The position numbers and the translations under genes are program-made. Shown here in pieces: positions 44,531 through 54,458 of a DNA stretch of 64,000 nucleotides. The first letter of the stretch is position 1, and every line of letters begins with the position of its first letter. Under the pieces are notes generated by a model. It did not search any database and was not told where the DNA came from. It worked only from the letters and a program-made list of their open reading frames with translations. Source of the DNA: Neisseria musculi. GTDB lineage: Bacteria; Pseudomonadota; Gammaproteobacteria; Burkholderiales; Neisseriaceae. Location: positions 1,736,001-1,800,000 of the forward strand of contig NZ_CP060414.2 in NCBI RefSeq assembly GCF_014297595.2, read 5' to 3'.

Positions 44531-45853
44531 ATGCCGAAATTAAAACCCCTGCCGTTGATTTTTTCGCTTGCGTTTATCGCACCTGTTGCCAACGCTTTTA
44601 CACTGCTGGATGCCTGGCGGGCCGCTCTGGATTATTCCGCCGATTATTCCGCTGCCAAACACGAGCGCGATGCGGAATCGGAGAAGAAAAATCAGGCACG
44701 GGCAGCGCTTCTGCCGCAAGTTAATGCCAATGCAAGCTACCAACGACAGCCCTATTCTCTTTCGTCCACAACCAAAAGCTACGGCTGGAACGTGCAAGCC
44801 ACGCAGGTTTTGTTCGATAGAACGCGCTTTGCTCAATATAAGCAAGGCAAGATTGCTGCCGAAATGGCAGATTCACGCTTAGACGGCAAGGAAGACCAAT
44901 TGAGAATGGATGTGGCGAAAGCCTATTTCGATATTTTGCTGAATAAAGACAAACTCGCGGCCATCAATGATGAAAAAGCTGCTTATGCCCGCCAGCTTGA
45001 GCGGGCGCAGGAAATGTTTAAACAAGGTGCAGCCACCATTTTGGATACCCATGAGGCCAAATCAGGATACGATGCGGCTCTGGCAAAAGAAATCGATACC
45101 ATGACCCAATTGCAAGTGGCTGAAAACACTTTGACCAATCTCACCGGCTTGGATCCCGGCTCAATCAGCCCGGTGAAAAACGATAAGGCTTTATTCGATT
45201 TGATCGGCGAAACGCAAGAGCAGGAATGGCAGGCTTTGGCCGAACTGCACAATCCAGAATGGCAGTTGCAGCGCAAAACGCTGGACGATGCAACCCAAGC
45301 GTTAAAGGCCGCCAAAGGCAGCCGCCTGCCCACACTAACTGTTAACGGTGGTTATCAAGACAACTACAACACTTACCGCACCCAAGATTATTTCGGTAAC
45401 AACTTTGATGTAGACTACCGCAGCAAAGGCGGTATGCTTAATGTACAACTGAGCGTGCCGCTATTTAGCGGCGGTAAAATTTCCAGCCAGATTCGCGAAG
45501 CCGCCTCACGGGAAATGCAGAATAAAGACCTGCTCACCGCCACCGAACGCAAAATACGGTTAGCAGTAAGGCAGGCTTATCAAACCACCCGCAGCAGTAA
45601 AATCCAAACGCTTGCCCAACAACGCCTTTTGGAAACCAACCGCGCCAAACTGGAAGCCACCCAACTGGGACGGCAGGTAGGAGTTCGTAACAATTTGGAA
45701 GAAACCCAAGCACAGCAGGAAAAAGCCGATGCAGAACAGAAACTTGCCGAAGCCAAATACACCTATATCCAGGCTTATTTGCAATTGCTGCAAAACGCCG
45801 GAGTGTTGGGGGACGAAGAGAAAATAAGCAAAGTAGGCACAATGCTGTTTTAA
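44531..45853 (+). CDS. tolC: TolC-family outer-membrane channel
   Basis: 440 residues: signal peptide to ~residue 22 (VANAFTLLDAW), then two OEP repeats (residues ~25-215 and ~230-430) with the coiled-coil segments typical of TolC trimers. The equatorial and barrel strands contain SYGWNVQATQVLFD and MLNVQLSVPLFSGGK. It lies divergent from the peptide array and completes a type I secretion set with the adaptor and ABC exporter. It may also serve efflux pumps. Confidence 0.9.
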   Translation: MPKLKPLPLIFSLAFIAPVANAFTLLDAWRAALDYSADYSAAKHERDAESEKKNQARAALLPQVNANASYQRQPYSLSSTTKSYGWNVQATQVLFDRTRFAQYKQGKIAAEMADSRLDGKEDQLRMDVAKAYFDILLNKDKLAAINDEKAAYARQLERAQEMFKQGAATILDTHEAKSGYDAALAKEIDTMTQLQVAENTLTNLTGLDPGSISPVKNDKALFDLIGETQEQEWQALAELHNPEWQLQRKTLDDATQALKAAKGSRLPTLTVNGGYQDNYNTYRTQDYFGNNFDVDYRSKGGMLNVQLSVPLFSGGKISSQIREAASREMQNKDLLTATERKIRLAVRQAYQTTRSSKIQTLAQQRLLETNRAKLEATQLGRQVGVRNNLEETQAQQEKADAEQKLAEAKYTYIQAYLQLLQNAGVLGDEEKISKVGTMLF

Positions 45854-46030
45854 ATTTAAAAGTTATAATCTTAACTATTACCCATCTTTCCATTTATTTT
45901 CAGGCAGACTTATGAATATAAATACAACTCTTGTCTTTTTGCCTGCAAAACCGAAAAAACCTTACAAACTATGCGGCAAGAGTGTGTTTACGCTACAATC
46001 GCTCCAACCACCACCAGCCGTGCAACGCAT

Positions 46031-46498
46031 ATGAAATGCCCTTTTTGCCACCACTCCAACACCCAGGTTACCGACTCGCGGCTTTTAGAGGAAAGCAACA
46101 GCATCCGCCGCCGCCGCCGCTGCCCTGCCTGCGGTCAGCGCTTCGGCACCTTCGAAACCATCGAAATGCGTATGCCGCAAATCATCAAAAGCACCGGCAG
46201 CCGCGTGCCGTTCAACCCCCACAAACTGCGCACCAGCCTGGAGCGCGCGCTGCACAAACGCCCGATAGACGATGAAACCATAGACGACACCGTCGCCCTT
46301 ATCGAACAGCGTCTTTACCGCCTGGGCCATAAAGAAGTGTCTTCGCAACTGGTGGGCGAAATGGCGATGGAAGAATTGGCAAAAATCGACCAAGTGGCCT
46401 ATGTGCGCTTTGCCTCGGTGTATAAAAGTTTCAACGACGTGTCGGAATTCACCCAGGCCATCGCCACCCTGCCCCAAGAGAGTGCAGGCAAGCGTTAA
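46031..46498 (+). CDS. nrdR: Transcriptional repressor NrdR
   Basis: ATP/dATP-sensing repressor of ribonucleotide reductase genes. From ATG 46031: zinc ribbon MKCPFCHHSNTQVTDSRLLE with RRRRCPACGQRFGTFE (CxxC pairs), then an ATP-cone (PFNPHKLRTSLERALHKRPI). 155 residues, normal. The frame is open to 45971 but lacks family sequence there. Confidence 0.95.
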   Translation: MKCPFCHHSNTQVTDSRLLEESNSIRRRRRCPACGQRFGTFETIEMRMPQIIKSTGSRVPFNPHKLRTSLERALHKRPIDDETIDDTVALIEQRLYRLGHKEVSSQLVGEMAMEELAKIDQVAYVRFASVYKSFNDVSEFTQAIATLPQESAGKR

Positions 46499-46557
46499 GC
46501 CTTTAAGTTTGATATACTGCCAACCGTTTTTTTACCCCACTTACGGAACCTGATTTG

Positions 46558-47118
46558 ATGAAACCCTATGCTTTTGCTTTGGCTGCCGCCGCCCTGTTGG
46601 GGTTATGCGCCTGCGGTCAAAAAGCCGAAACTTCCGTGCCTGCCGACAGCGCGCAGGTATCCGCAGCCTCCGATGCCGATGCCGTGCAAACCCTCACCGG
46701 CAGCGATGGCAAAATCAGCATCGTGATTCAGGGCAGCCATTTTGCCGATGCCTCGGGCGGCGATCTGCCCAATGGCGTTGATACCGGAGAACTCACGCTG
46801 CTGCAGCGCGATGAATCCAGCGGCATCACGATTTATGTTGCCAATCTCGGCACCCCCAAAACCGATGCCGCAACCTACTTCGCCAACCTGAAAGCCGCAC
46901 TTCATGCCGACAAATCTCTGAGCCAAGTGCAAACCGGCGCCGCCACCGACACGCGCATGAACTACCGCTTCACCCAAAACAGCGCCGATACGCAGTTGCA
47001 CGAAAACTGCATCGCCATTTACGAAACTGCCGCCCTCTATAACGTGTGCGCTTTGAGCAACACCGCCGGCCGCGAAGATTTGGCCGCCGTGCTGAAAGAA
47101 GTGAATTTAACGAAATAA
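46558..47118 (+). CDS. Small lipoprotein of unknown function
   Basis: 186 residues. The signal peptide ends in LCAC, a good lipobox, followed by a Ser/Ala/Asp-rich linker and a ~120-residue domain (KISIVIQGSHFADASGGDLP, ITIYVANLGTPKTDAATYFA). Two Cys in the C-terminal part (NCIAIYE, NVCALSN) could pair. It lies between nrdR and ribD. I do not recognise a functional family. Confidence 0.75.
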   Translation: MKPYAFALAAAALLGLCACGQKAETSVPADSAQVSAASDADAVQTLTGSDGKISIVIQGSHFADASGGDLPNGVDTGELTLLQRDESSGITIYVANLGTPKTDAATYFANLKAALHADKSLSQVQTGAATDTRMNYRFTQNSADTQLHENCIAIYETAALYNVCALSNTAGREDLAAVLKEVNLTK

Positions 47119-47265
47119 CGCCATTTGAGCCGTCTGAAACCGCAAACGCAACGGCAAAACACTTCGACAAAATGTAGCACTGCCGCAAGAAAACCGTTTC
47201 GCAGATATACCGCCTGCTTTCAGACGGCCTGAGATTCCCCCCTTACAACCGAGGCCGTCTGAAAA

Positions 47266-48360
47266 ATGTTTGACGCAAACGACACCGCCATGATGCACAC
47301 CGCCCTTGCGCTTGCCCGCCAAGGGCGTTTTTCCACTTCGCCCAATCCGCGCGTGGGCTGCGTGGTGGCACACGGCACACAAATCGTGGGGCAGGGTTTC
47401 CATGTGCGCGCGGGCGAACCCCATGCCGAAGTGCACGCCCTACGCCAGGCCGGTGAAATGGCTCGCGGTGCCGCCGCCTATGTTACGCTGGAGCCCTGCA
47501 GCCACCACGGCCGCACCCCGCCCTGCGCCGAAGCACTAATTCAGGCAGGCGTAACACGCGTGGTCGCCGCCATGTCCGACCCTAATCCCCAAGTGGCAGG
47601 GCAAGGCTTGGCAAGGCTGCGCGAAGCAGGCATAGCAGTACAATGCGGCCTGCTCGAAACCGAAGCGCGCGCGCTCAACCGCGGCTTTCTTTCGCGTATC
47701 GAACGCGGCAGGCCGTTTGTTCGCCTCAAATGTGCGGCAAGCCTTGATGGCAAAACCGCGCTTTCAGACGGCCGCAGCCAATGGATTACCGGCCCCGAAG
47801 CCCGCGCCGATGTTCAGATATTGCGCGCCGAGAGCTGCGCCGTGATAACGGGGGCAGGCACTATTTTGGCGGATAATCCGCAATTGAATGTGCGCGCTTT
47901 CCCCACCCTGCGCCAGCCTGCCCGCGTGGTGCTCGACAGCCGTCTGAAAACCCCGCTCGAAAGCCGCGTGGTGCAGGACGGCGGCAGCCCCACCCTTATC
48001 GCCACTTTAAATAACCAACCGAAATCTTTACAAAAATACACAAACCACCAGCATCTGCAAATTCTAAGGCCATCTGAACTCAACGGGCGCATCAACCTCC
48101 ACAGCCTGCTGGCTCTGCTGGCAGAGCGGGGGTTCGGCGAAGTGATGGTGGAGGCCGGCGCCACCCTGGCAGGCGCATTCATCGAAGCCGGCCTGATAGA
48201 CGAAATCGTGTGCTACCAATCGCCCAAAATTTTGGGCGGGCAAGGTAAAGGTTTGTTTTCAATCAAAGAAAACCCACAGATGCTCGCCGCGCAGCCAAGC
48301 TGGAAAACCACGCTGCTGGAGCCTTGCGGCCAAGACATCAAATGGGTTTTGCAAAAATAA
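47266..48360 (+). CDS. ribD: Riboflavin biosynthesis deaminase/reductase RibD
   Basis: Bifunctional enzyme for the second and third steps of riboflavin synthesis from GTP. Residues 1-~145 are the CMP/dCMP-type deaminase (GEPHAEVHALRQAG and EPCSHHGRTPPCAEALI, zinc ligands). Residues ~150-364 are the reductase (LKCAASLDGKTALSDG, SQWITGPEARADVQ, GFGEVMVEAGATLAGAF). A DUS immediately precedes the start. 364 residues, normal. Confidence 0.95.
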   Translation: MFDANDTAMMHTALALARQGRFSTSPNPRVGCVVAHGTQIVGQGFHVRAGEPHAEVHALRQAGEMARGAAAYVTLEPCSHHGRTPPCAEALIQAGVTRVVAAMSDPNPQVAGQGLARLREAGIAVQCGLLETEARALNRGFLSRIERGRPFVRLKCAASLDGKTALSDGRSQWITGPEARADVQILRAESCAVITGAGTILADNPQLNVRAFPTLRQPARVVLDSRLKTPLESRVVQDGGSPTLIATLNNQPKSLQKYTNHQHLQILRPSELNGRINLHSLLALLAERGFGEVMVEAGATLAGAFIEAGLIDEIVCYQSPKILGGQGKGLFSIKENPQMLAAQPSWKTTLLEPCGQDIKWVLQK

Positions 48361-48710
48361 CTTATTTTATTGTAAATATTCTGCAATATCACTCAAACTG
48401 CGCTTTTGCTGCCGAAGCGGCGAAAATTTTTGTAAACCCTGCCGGCTGCTTCAATCAGGCGGGCTGCCCGCAACCGAATCAAACGGCCCCTGCCTTTCCG
48501 AAGCAGTTTATCCTTTTGCAATATCTATTCAAATATTTATCACATATGCAAATACCGCCCCGCGCCGCCTCGTTGCGCCGCAGGCGGCATTTTCTGCCGC
48601 CCCGCCCCATGCACCCGCCCCTCCTGTTTTGTTGGTTTTGTGTAAATCCCGCCCTGCACCCGTACTCTAACGAAACCGCCGCCGCTGTAAACAGTCATAA
48701 TAATATGCAT
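48361..48710. other. Gap before the glycan locus
   Basis: No gene supported. It is GC-rich in the middle and AT-rich near both ends; the promoter of wbpA should lie at its right edge. Confidence 0.5.
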
Positions 48711-48742
48711 TTGTAAAATCTTTCTTTTGTAAAATCTTTCTT
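48711..48742 (+). repeat. Tandem 16-bp duplication upstream of wbpA
   Basis: TTGTAAAATCTTTCTT occurs twice in a row, 29 bp before the wbpA ATG. Each copy holds a TGTAAAAT word resembling an extended -10 box. Confidence 0.8.
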
Positions 48743-48771
48743 TCCCTGTCCATTTACTCAGAGAATCTTCC

Positions 48772-50076
48772 ATGAAAAATACCACCATAGAGAAATTTGC
48801 CGACAAATCAGCCAAAATCGGCATTGTCGGCTTGGGTTATGTCGGCCTGCCGCTGATGCTGCGTTATGTGGACATCGGCTATCAAGTGTTGGGCTTCGAC
48901 ATAGACGGCGAAAAAGTGCGCAAACTCAACAACGGCGAGAGCTATATCGAGCATATTCCCGCCGGCAAAATCGCCGCTGCCGCCGGCAGCCTGTTTGAAG
49001 CCACCACCGATTTCTCGCGCATCGGCGAAGTGGAAGCGGTCATTCTGTGCGTGCCCACCCCGCTCAACAAATACCGCGAGCCGGATATGAGCTTTGTTAT
49101 CGACACCACCGATGCCGTAAAACCTTATCTGCGCGCCGGCCAGGTGTTGTCGCTGGAATCCACCACCTACCCGGGCACCACCGAAGAAGAGTTGTTGCCG
49201 CGCGTGGAAGAAGGCGGCCTGAAAGTGGGCGAAAACGTATTCTTGGTGTATTCGCCCGAGCGCGAAGATCCGGGCAACCCCGATTTTGAAACCCGCACCA
49301 TTCCGAAAGTGATCGGCGGCCACACCCCTGCCTGCTTGGAAGTGGGCATCGCGCTTTACCAACCGGCCATCGACAAAGTGGTGCCGGTAAGCTCCACCAA
49401 AGCAGCCGAGCTGACCAAGCTGCTGGAAAACATCCACCGCGCCGTCAATATCGGCCTGGTGAACGAGATGAAAATCGTGGCCGACAAAATGGATATCGAC
49501 ATTCACGAAGTGATTGCCGCCGCCGCCACCAAACCGTTCGGCTTCGTGGCCTACTACCCCGGCCCCGGCTTGGGCGGTCACTGCATTCCCATCGACCCCT
49601 TCTATTTAACCTGGAAAGCGCGCGAATACGGCGTGAACACCCGCTTCATCGAATTGGCGGGCGAAGTAAACTCGGCCATGCCCGAATATGTGGTCAACAA
49701 AACCGCGCTCGCGCTCAACGACCACAACCGCTCCATCAAAGGCAGCAAAATTCTGGTTTTGGGCATCGCCTACAAGAAAAACGTAGACGATATGCGCGAG
49801 AGCCCCTCGGTCGAAGTGATGGAACTTTTGCGCGGCTTGGGCGCGGAAGTGTCGTACAGCGACCCGCACGTGCCCGTGTTCCCCAAAATGCGCGAACACA
49901 CATTCGACCTGAAAAGCGAGCCCTTAACAGCTGAAAACATCGCAAAATTCGACTGCGTAGTGTTGGCCACCGACCACGACAAATTCGACTATGCCCTGCT
50001 CAAACAGCACGCCAAGCTGATTATCGACACCCGCGGCAAATACCAGGGCAAAGCCGCCAATGTTGTGAAAGCATAA
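48772..50076 (+). CDS. wbpA: UDP-N-acetylglucosamine 6-dehydrogenase (WbpA type)
   Basis: NAD-dependent oxidation of UDP-GlcNAc to UDP-GlcNAcA, first step to diacetamido uronic acids. NAD-binding [33 protein letters not shown], the catalytic Cys in [16 protein letters not shown] and the C-terminal domain [18 protein letters not shown]. 434 residues. It is the first gene of the glycan locus and is separated from wbpB by a terminator and a Correia-like element. Confidence 0.92.
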   Translation: MKNTTIEKFADKSAKIGIVGLGYVGLPLMLRYVDIGYQVLGFDIDGEKVRKLNNGESYIEHIPAGKIAAAAGSLFEATTDFSRIGEVEAVILCVPTPLNKYREPDMSFVIDTTDAVKPYLRAGQVLSLESTTYPGTTEEELLPRVEEGGLKVGENVFLVYSPEREDPGNPDFETRTIPKVIGGHTPACLEVGIALYQPAIDKVVPVSSTKAAELTKLLENIHRAVNIGLVNEMKIVADKMDIDIHEVIAAAATKPFGFVAYYPGPGLGGHCIPIDPFYLTWKAREYGVNTRFIELAGEVNSAMPEYVVNKTALALNDHNRSIKGSKILVLGIAYKKNVDDMRESPSVEVMELLRGLGAEVSYSDPHVPVFPKMREHTFDLKSEPLTAENIAKFDCVVLATDHDKFDYALLKQHAKLIIDTRGKYQGKAANVVKA

Positions 50077-50085
50077 ACCCGGAGA

Positions 50086-50154
50086 GAGGCCGTCTGAAAA
50101 GGCTTGTTTTGAACAGCATCATTTTATGGCTCCATTCATTTTTCAGACGGCCTC
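50086..50154. terminator. Widely spaced inverted DUS pair after wbpA
   Basis: GAGGCCGTCTGAAAA and its complement are about 40 bp apart, 10 bp past the wbpA stop. The long loop makes it a weaker terminator than the others. Confidence 0.55.
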
Positions 50155-50341
50155 CTATAGTGGATTCACTTCATTCCCCCTATTTTCGGCGTAGGCAGCA
50201 GGCAAAAAACAGTCTGAATCAGATACAAACAGCCCAAACAATAGGAAGCCGGCGCTGTTGCCGCCCAAACAGTTAAAAAACCGCGCTCCCCGAGCCAAAG
50301 CACAGCGACGCCATAACGGCAGTCAAGCGGATTCACGCCAA
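50155..50341 (+). repeat. Correia-like element between wbpA and wbpB
   Basis: Opens with TATAGTGGATTCACTTCATT, almost the classic Correia end TATAGTGGATTA, and closes GCGGATTCACGCC. The interior has GCGACGCCATAACGGCAG and CTGTTGCCGCCCAAAC in keeping with the other copies. It ends within a few bases of the wbpB start region and may supply its promoter. Confidence 0.6.
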
Positions 50342-50367
50342 ACAGGATGAACACAGGATTAAGCCCG

Positions 50368-51420
50368 ATGTACGAAACCATCAAAAACCGAAAAATCAAA
50401 TTTGCGCTGGCCGGCTGCGGCCGCATTTCCAACAACCATTTCGGCTCGTTCGAAACCCTGAAAGACGATTGCGAAGTGGTGGCCGTGTGCGACACCGACC
50501 CTGAAAACCTGCAAAAAGCCATATCGCGCACCGGCGCCAAAGGCTACGCCTCCTACACCGAAATGCTGGCTGCCACCGATGCCGACATCATCGTGCTCAC
50601 CACCCCCTCCGGCCAGCACCCCGAACAGGCCGTACAGGCTCTGGAAGCCGGTTTCCATGTGGTTACCGAAAAACCGATGGCCACCCGCCTTCACGATGGC
50701 GAGCGCATGGTGAAAGCAGCCGACAAAGCAGGCAAACGGCTGTTTGTGGTAAAACAAAACCGCCTCAACGCCACTTTGCAACTGCTCAAACGCGCCGTAG
50801 AAGAAAAACGCTTCGGCAAAATCTGCATGGTGCACCTGAATGTGTTTTGGACGCGCCCGCAGGAATATTACGACCAGGGCGGCGGCTGGCGCGGCACTTG
50901 GGAATTTGACGGCGGCGCGTTTATGAACCAGGCCAGCCATTATGTCGATCTGATGGAATGGCTCATCGGCCCGGTTCAAGACGTGCAGGCGATGATTTCC
51001 ACCCACCGCGACATCGAAACCGAAGACACCGGCGTGGTCAACATCCGCTGGCGCAACGGCGCGCTCGGCTCGATGGCCGTTACCATGTGCACCTACCCCA
51101 AAAACCTCGAAGGCTCGATTACCATTTTGGGCGAAACCGGCACCGTGCGCATCGGCGGCGTGGCGGTTAACGAAATCCAAGAATGGAACTTTGCCGACAC
51201 GCGCGGCTACGATGAGCAGGTAAAAGCCGCCAACTACGAAACCACTTCGGTTTACGGCTTCGGCCACCCGCTCTATTATAAAAACGTGATCGATGTGATG
51301 CGCGGAGAAGCCGAGCCGGTTACAGACGGCCGCGAAGGTTTGAAATCGCTCGAGCTCTTGATTGCCGCCTATCTTTCCGCGCGCGACAACAAAACCGTGT
51401 CGCTGCCTTTGGTTTACTGA
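50368..51420 (+). CDS. wbpB: UDP-N-acetyl-2-amino-2-deoxyglucuronate 3-dehydrogenase (WbpB/WlbA type)
   Basis: Gfo/Idh/MocA oxidoreductase that oxidises C3 of UDP-GlcNAcA; known homologues recycle NADH with 2-oxoglutarate. FALAGCGRISNNH is the Rossmann turn, VTEKPMATR the catalytic Lys motif, and WRGTWEFDGGAFMNQASHYV the substrate domain. Start ATG 50368 (MYETIKNRKIKF) is preferred over ATG 50347, which abuts the Correia-like element. ~350 residues. The next gene begins 15 bp later. Confidence 0.9.
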   Translation: MYETIKNRKIKFALAGCGRISNNHFGSFETLKDDCEVVAVCDTDPENLQKAISRTGAKGYASYTEMLAATDADIIVLTTPSGQHPEQAVQALEAGFHVVTEKPMATRLHDGERMVKAADKAGKRLFVVKQNRLNATLQLLKRAVEEKRFGKICMVHLNVFWTRPQEYYDQGGGWRGTWEFDGGAFMNQASHYVDLMEWLIGPVQDVQAMISTHRDIETEDTGVVNIRWRNGALGSMAVTMCTYPKNLEGSITILGETGTVRIGGVAVNEIQEWNFADTRGYDEQVKAANYETTSVYGFGHPLYYKNVIDVMRGEAEPVTDGREGLKSLELLIAAYLSARDNKTVSLPLVY

Positions 51421-51435
51421 CAAGGCCGTCCGGAT

Positions 51436-52476
51436 ATGAAAATCGCCGTAGCCGGCGCAGGCATCATCGGCGCGTGCACCGCCTGGGCGGCCGCCAAACA
51501 AGGCCACAGCGTTACGCTCTTTGAGCAGGACACCGCAATGGCGCACACCAGCCGCTCGTCTTCCAAGCTGCTCCACGGCGGCCTGCGCTACCTGGAAACC
51601 GGCCAGTTTGCGCTGGTGAAAAAAGCCCTGCACGCGCGCCGTTTCTGGCTGAAACACGCCCCCGATTTATGCAGGCCGCTGGAATTGCTGTTTCCCATTT
51701 ATGCCCGGCGCGGCCGCCCCAAGTGGCAGGTCGGCATCGGCACCCGGCTTTACGACTTTTTGGCCGCCGGCAGCGGCTTTCCGTACAGCGCATGGCTCGG
51801 CAAAGCCGAAACACTGGCGCGCTGCCCTACCCTGCTTTCAGACGGCCTCAAAGGCGCATTTTCGTTTTACGATGCACAAATGGACGATTACGCGCTGGGG
51901 CAGCGGGTAGTGGAGCAATGCCGCCGCCTGGGCGTGAGCGTGGCCGAGCACCACAAAATCGAAAGTTTCGGCCAACTGGCAGAATTTGAACGCATCGCCA
52001 ACGCCGCCGGCCCGTGGGCGATGGCGCTGCGCAGCCTTCAGGGCGGCACCCCCGCCTACGCTATCGACTGGGTGCGCGGCAGCCACATCTTTATCGACCG
52101 CTTCCAACCGCAGGCGCTGATGCTGCCGGTGCCGCAGGAAAAACGGATTTTCTTTGTGCTGCCCTATCAAGGCAAAACGCTTATCGGCACCACCGAAGTG
52201 CGCCAAAGCCACCCTGATGCGCAAAGGCCGTCTGAAACCGAAACCGCCTACCTTTTGGCCGCCTACAATGCCTACCACAGCGAAAAACTCACCGCAAACG
52301 ACATCAGCGGCAGCTTTTCGGGCGTGCGCCCGCTGATTAAAAGTGCCGCCGACCCCAGCAATGCCACCCGCGAATGGGCATTCGAGCGCGTGGGCAACGT
52401 GCTGCACATCTACGGCGGCAAATGGACCACCGCGCAGCTTCAGGGAGAAGCCGCGCTACAGGAGTTATTGAAATGA
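51436..52476 (+). CDS. FAD-dependent oxidoreductase related to GlpD, in the glycan operon
   Basis: 346 residues of the DAO superfamily. [20 protein letters not shown] is the FAD dinucleotide site. [20 protein letters not shown] is the hallmark of aerobic glycerol-3-phosphate dehydrogenases. The substrate-domain end reads [14 protein letters not shown] and IYGGKWTTA. It lacks the ~130-residue C-terminal domain of GlpD. It lies tightly between wbpB and wbpD, overlapping wbpD by ATGA, so it is a true operon member. Substrate unknown: glycerol-3-phosphate, or an alpha-hydroxy acid such as the 2-hydroxyglutarate made by WbpB. Confidence 0.8.
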   Translation: MKIAVAGAGIIGACTAWAAAKQGHSVTLFEQDTAMAHTSRSSSKLLHGGLRYLETGQFALVKKALHARRFWLKHAPDLCRPLELLFPIYARRGRPKWQVGIGTRLYDFLAAGSGFPYSAWLGKAETLARCPTLLSDGLKGAFSFYDAQMDDYALGQRVVEQCRRLGVSVAEHHKIESFGQLAEFERIANAAGPWAMALRSLQGGTPAYAIDWVRGSHIFIDRFQPQALMLPVPQEKRIFFVLPYQGKTLIGTTEVRQSHPDAQRPSETETAYLLAAYNAYHSEKLTANDISGSFSGVRPLIKSAADPSNATREWAFERVGNVLHIYGGKWTTAQLQGEAALQELLK

Positions 52477-53054
52477 GCCACTACACCGCACACCCCAGCG
52501 CCATCATCGATGAAGGCGCAAAAATCGGCGCAGGCTGCCGCATCTGGCATTTCGTGCACATCTGCGGCGGCGCCGAAATCGGCCAAAACTGCTCGCTCGG
52601 GCAAAACGTGTTTGTGGGCAACCGCGTGAAAATCGGCGACAACTGCAAAATCCAAAACAATGTTTCGGTTTACGACAATGTTTATCTCGAAGAAGGCGTG
52701 TTCTGCGGCCCCAGCATGGTGTTTACCAATGTCTATAACCCGCGCTCGCTGATCGAGCGCAAAAGCGAATACCGCGACACCCTGGTGAAGAAAGGCGCAA
52801 CCCTGGGCGCCAACTGCACCGTTGTGTGCGGCGTTACCATCGGCCGCTTTGCCTTTATCGGCGCAGGCGCGGTGGTAAACCGGGATGTGCCCGATTATGC
52901 GCTGATGATGGGCGTGCCCGCCCGCCAAACCGGCTGGATGAGCGAATACGGCGAGCGGCTCAACCTGCCCGTAAACGGCAGCGGCCGCGCCGTCTGCCCC
53001 CACACCGGTGCCGTTTATACCCTTTCAGACGGCCGCTTGAGCAAATCAGAATAA
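52473..53054 (+). CDS. wbpD: UDP-GlcNAc(3NH2)A N-acetyltransferase (WbpD type)
   Basis: 193-residue left-handed beta-helix acetyltransferase; hexapeptide repeats run through [56 protein letters not shown] and [20 protein letters not shown]. It acetylates the 3-amino group to give UDP-GlcNAc(3NAc)A. The start ATG 52473 overlaps the stop of the oxidoreductase gene. The conserved His of WbpD-type enzymes is in WHFVHI. Confidence 0.92.
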   Translation: MSHYTAHPSAIIDEGAKIGAGCRIWHFVHICGGAEIGQNCSLGQNVFVGNRVKIGDNCKIQNNVSVYDNVYLEEGVFCGPSMVFTNVYNPRSLIERKSEYRDTLVKKGATLGANCTVVCGVTIGRFAFIGAGAVVNRDVPDYALMMGVPARQTGWMSEYGERLNLPVNGSGRAVCPHTGAVYTLSDGRLSKSE

Positions 53055-53084
53055 CCCGGATTCCAACACGCGAAAGAAAACACC

Positions 53085-54167
53085 ATGCAGTTTATCGACC
53101 TTGCCGCGCAACAGGCGCGCATCAAGCCGCAAATCGATGCCAATATTCAAAAAGTGCTGGCCCACGGCCAATATATCCTCGGCCCCGAAGTGGCCGAACT
53201 CGAAGAAAAGCTGGCCGCCTATTGCGGCGCGAAATACTGCATCAGCACCGCCAACGGCACCGATGCGCTGCAAATTGCGCTGATGGCGCTGGGCGTGGGT
53301 GCGGGCGACGAAGTCATCACCCCCGGCTTCACCTACATCGCCACCGCCGAAACCGTGGCACTGCTGGGCGCAAAGCCGGTTTATGTGGATATCGATGCAG
53401 ACACCTACAACATCAACCCCGCCAAAATCGAAGCCGCCGTTACCCCGCGCACCCGCGCCATTATCCCCGTTTCGCTCTACGGCCAATGCGCCGACTTCGA
53501 CACCATCAACGAAATCGCCGCCCGGCACGGCCTGCCCGTGATTGAAGACGCGGCACAGAGTTTCGGCGCAAGCTATAAAGGGCGCAGATCCTGCAATCTC
53601 ACCACCATCGCCTGCACCAGCTTTTTCCCCAGCAAACCGCTGGGCTGCTACGGCGACGGCGGCGCGGTGTTTACCAACGATGAAGGGCTGGCAACCGTTA
53701 TCCGCCAGATTGCCCGCCACGGCCAAGACCGCCGCTACCACCATATCCGCGTGGGCGTAAACAGCCGTCTCGACACCTTGCAGGCCGCCGTTTTGCTGCC
53801 CAAGCTGGCTATTTTTGAAGAAGAAATGCAGCTACGCCGGCAGGCTGCCGCCTGGTATGCTGCCGCCCTTGCCGAAGCCGGCATTGCCGCGCCGTTTATC
53901 GAAGCCCACAACCAAAGTGCCTACGCGCAATACACCGTGCGCGTGAAAAACCGCGATGCCGTTCAGACGGCCTTGCAGGCAGCAGGCATACCCACCGCCG
54001 TGCATTATCCGATTCCGCTCAACAAACAGCCCGCCGTGGCCGATGATGATGCCGTGCTGCCCGTGGGCGACCAAGCCGCCGCAGAAGTGATGAGCCTGCC
54101 CATGCACCCCTATCTGACCGAAGCGCAGGTGCGCCGGGTGGCCGAAGCACTCAAAGCCGCCGTTTGA
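53085..54167 (+). CDS. wbpE: UDP-3-oxo-GlcNAcA aminotransferase (WbpE type)
   Basis: PLP enzyme of the DegT/DnrJ/EryC1 family that installs the C3 amino group with glutamate. NGTDALQIALMALGVGAGDE, ITPGFTYIATAETVALLGAK, VIEDAAQSFGASYKGR and the Schiff-base Lys in FFPSKPLGCYGDGGA are in order. 360 residues. With WbpA, WbpB and WbpD it completes UDP-GlcNAc(3NAc)A. No WbpI-type epimerase is in the window. Confidence 0.93.
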   Translation: MQFIDLAAQQARIKPQIDANIQKVLAHGQYILGPEVAELEEKLAAYCGAKYCISTANGTDALQIALMALGVGAGDEVITPGFTYIATAETVALLGAKPVYVDIDADTYNINPAKIEAAVTPRTRAIIPVSLYGQCADFDTINEIAARHGLPVIEDAAQSFGASYKGRRSCNLTTIACTSFFPSKPLGCYGDGGAVFTNDEGLATVIRQIARHGQDRRYHHIRVGVNSRLDTLQAAVLLPKLAIFEEEMQLRRQAAAWYAAALAEAGIAAPFIEAHNQSAYAQYTVRVKNRDAVQTALQAAGIPTAVHYPIPLNKQPAVADDDAVLPVGDQAAAEVMSLPMHPYLTEAQVRRVAEALKAAV

Positions 54168-54458
54168 CGGTTTCAGACGGCCTGCAAACCCATGAGGACA
54201 GCTTTGCTTTCAACAACCGCCGTAATGCGCAAACCAATCCTGCAGGCCGTCTGAAAGCCTTAAAAAAGCAAGCACGGTTGTTATAAAAACTTCCACAAGC
54301 CCCTGCGAAGCCGTTTCAGACGGCCGCACGCGTTACAGACAGGTTTCAGGCCGCACGGTATATTCAGACGGCCTGATAAAATACGCAAACCGGCTTGAAA
54401 CCGGCGGTAAAACAGGTGCTGCCGTGCAAACGGCAGTTTACAATCATCAGGATTTTTG
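54168..54458. other. DUS-rich gap between wbpE and wzx
   Basis: Five DUS cores in both orientations (near 54173, 54245, 54315 and 54365) within 290 bp, no gene. It may end the wbp transcript and start the wzx one. Confidence 0.5.

Noticed and set aside
50359..51657. 432-codon open frame antisense to wbpB
   Set aside because: Shadow frame of a well-supported enzyme gene; composition and lack of motifs argue against coding.
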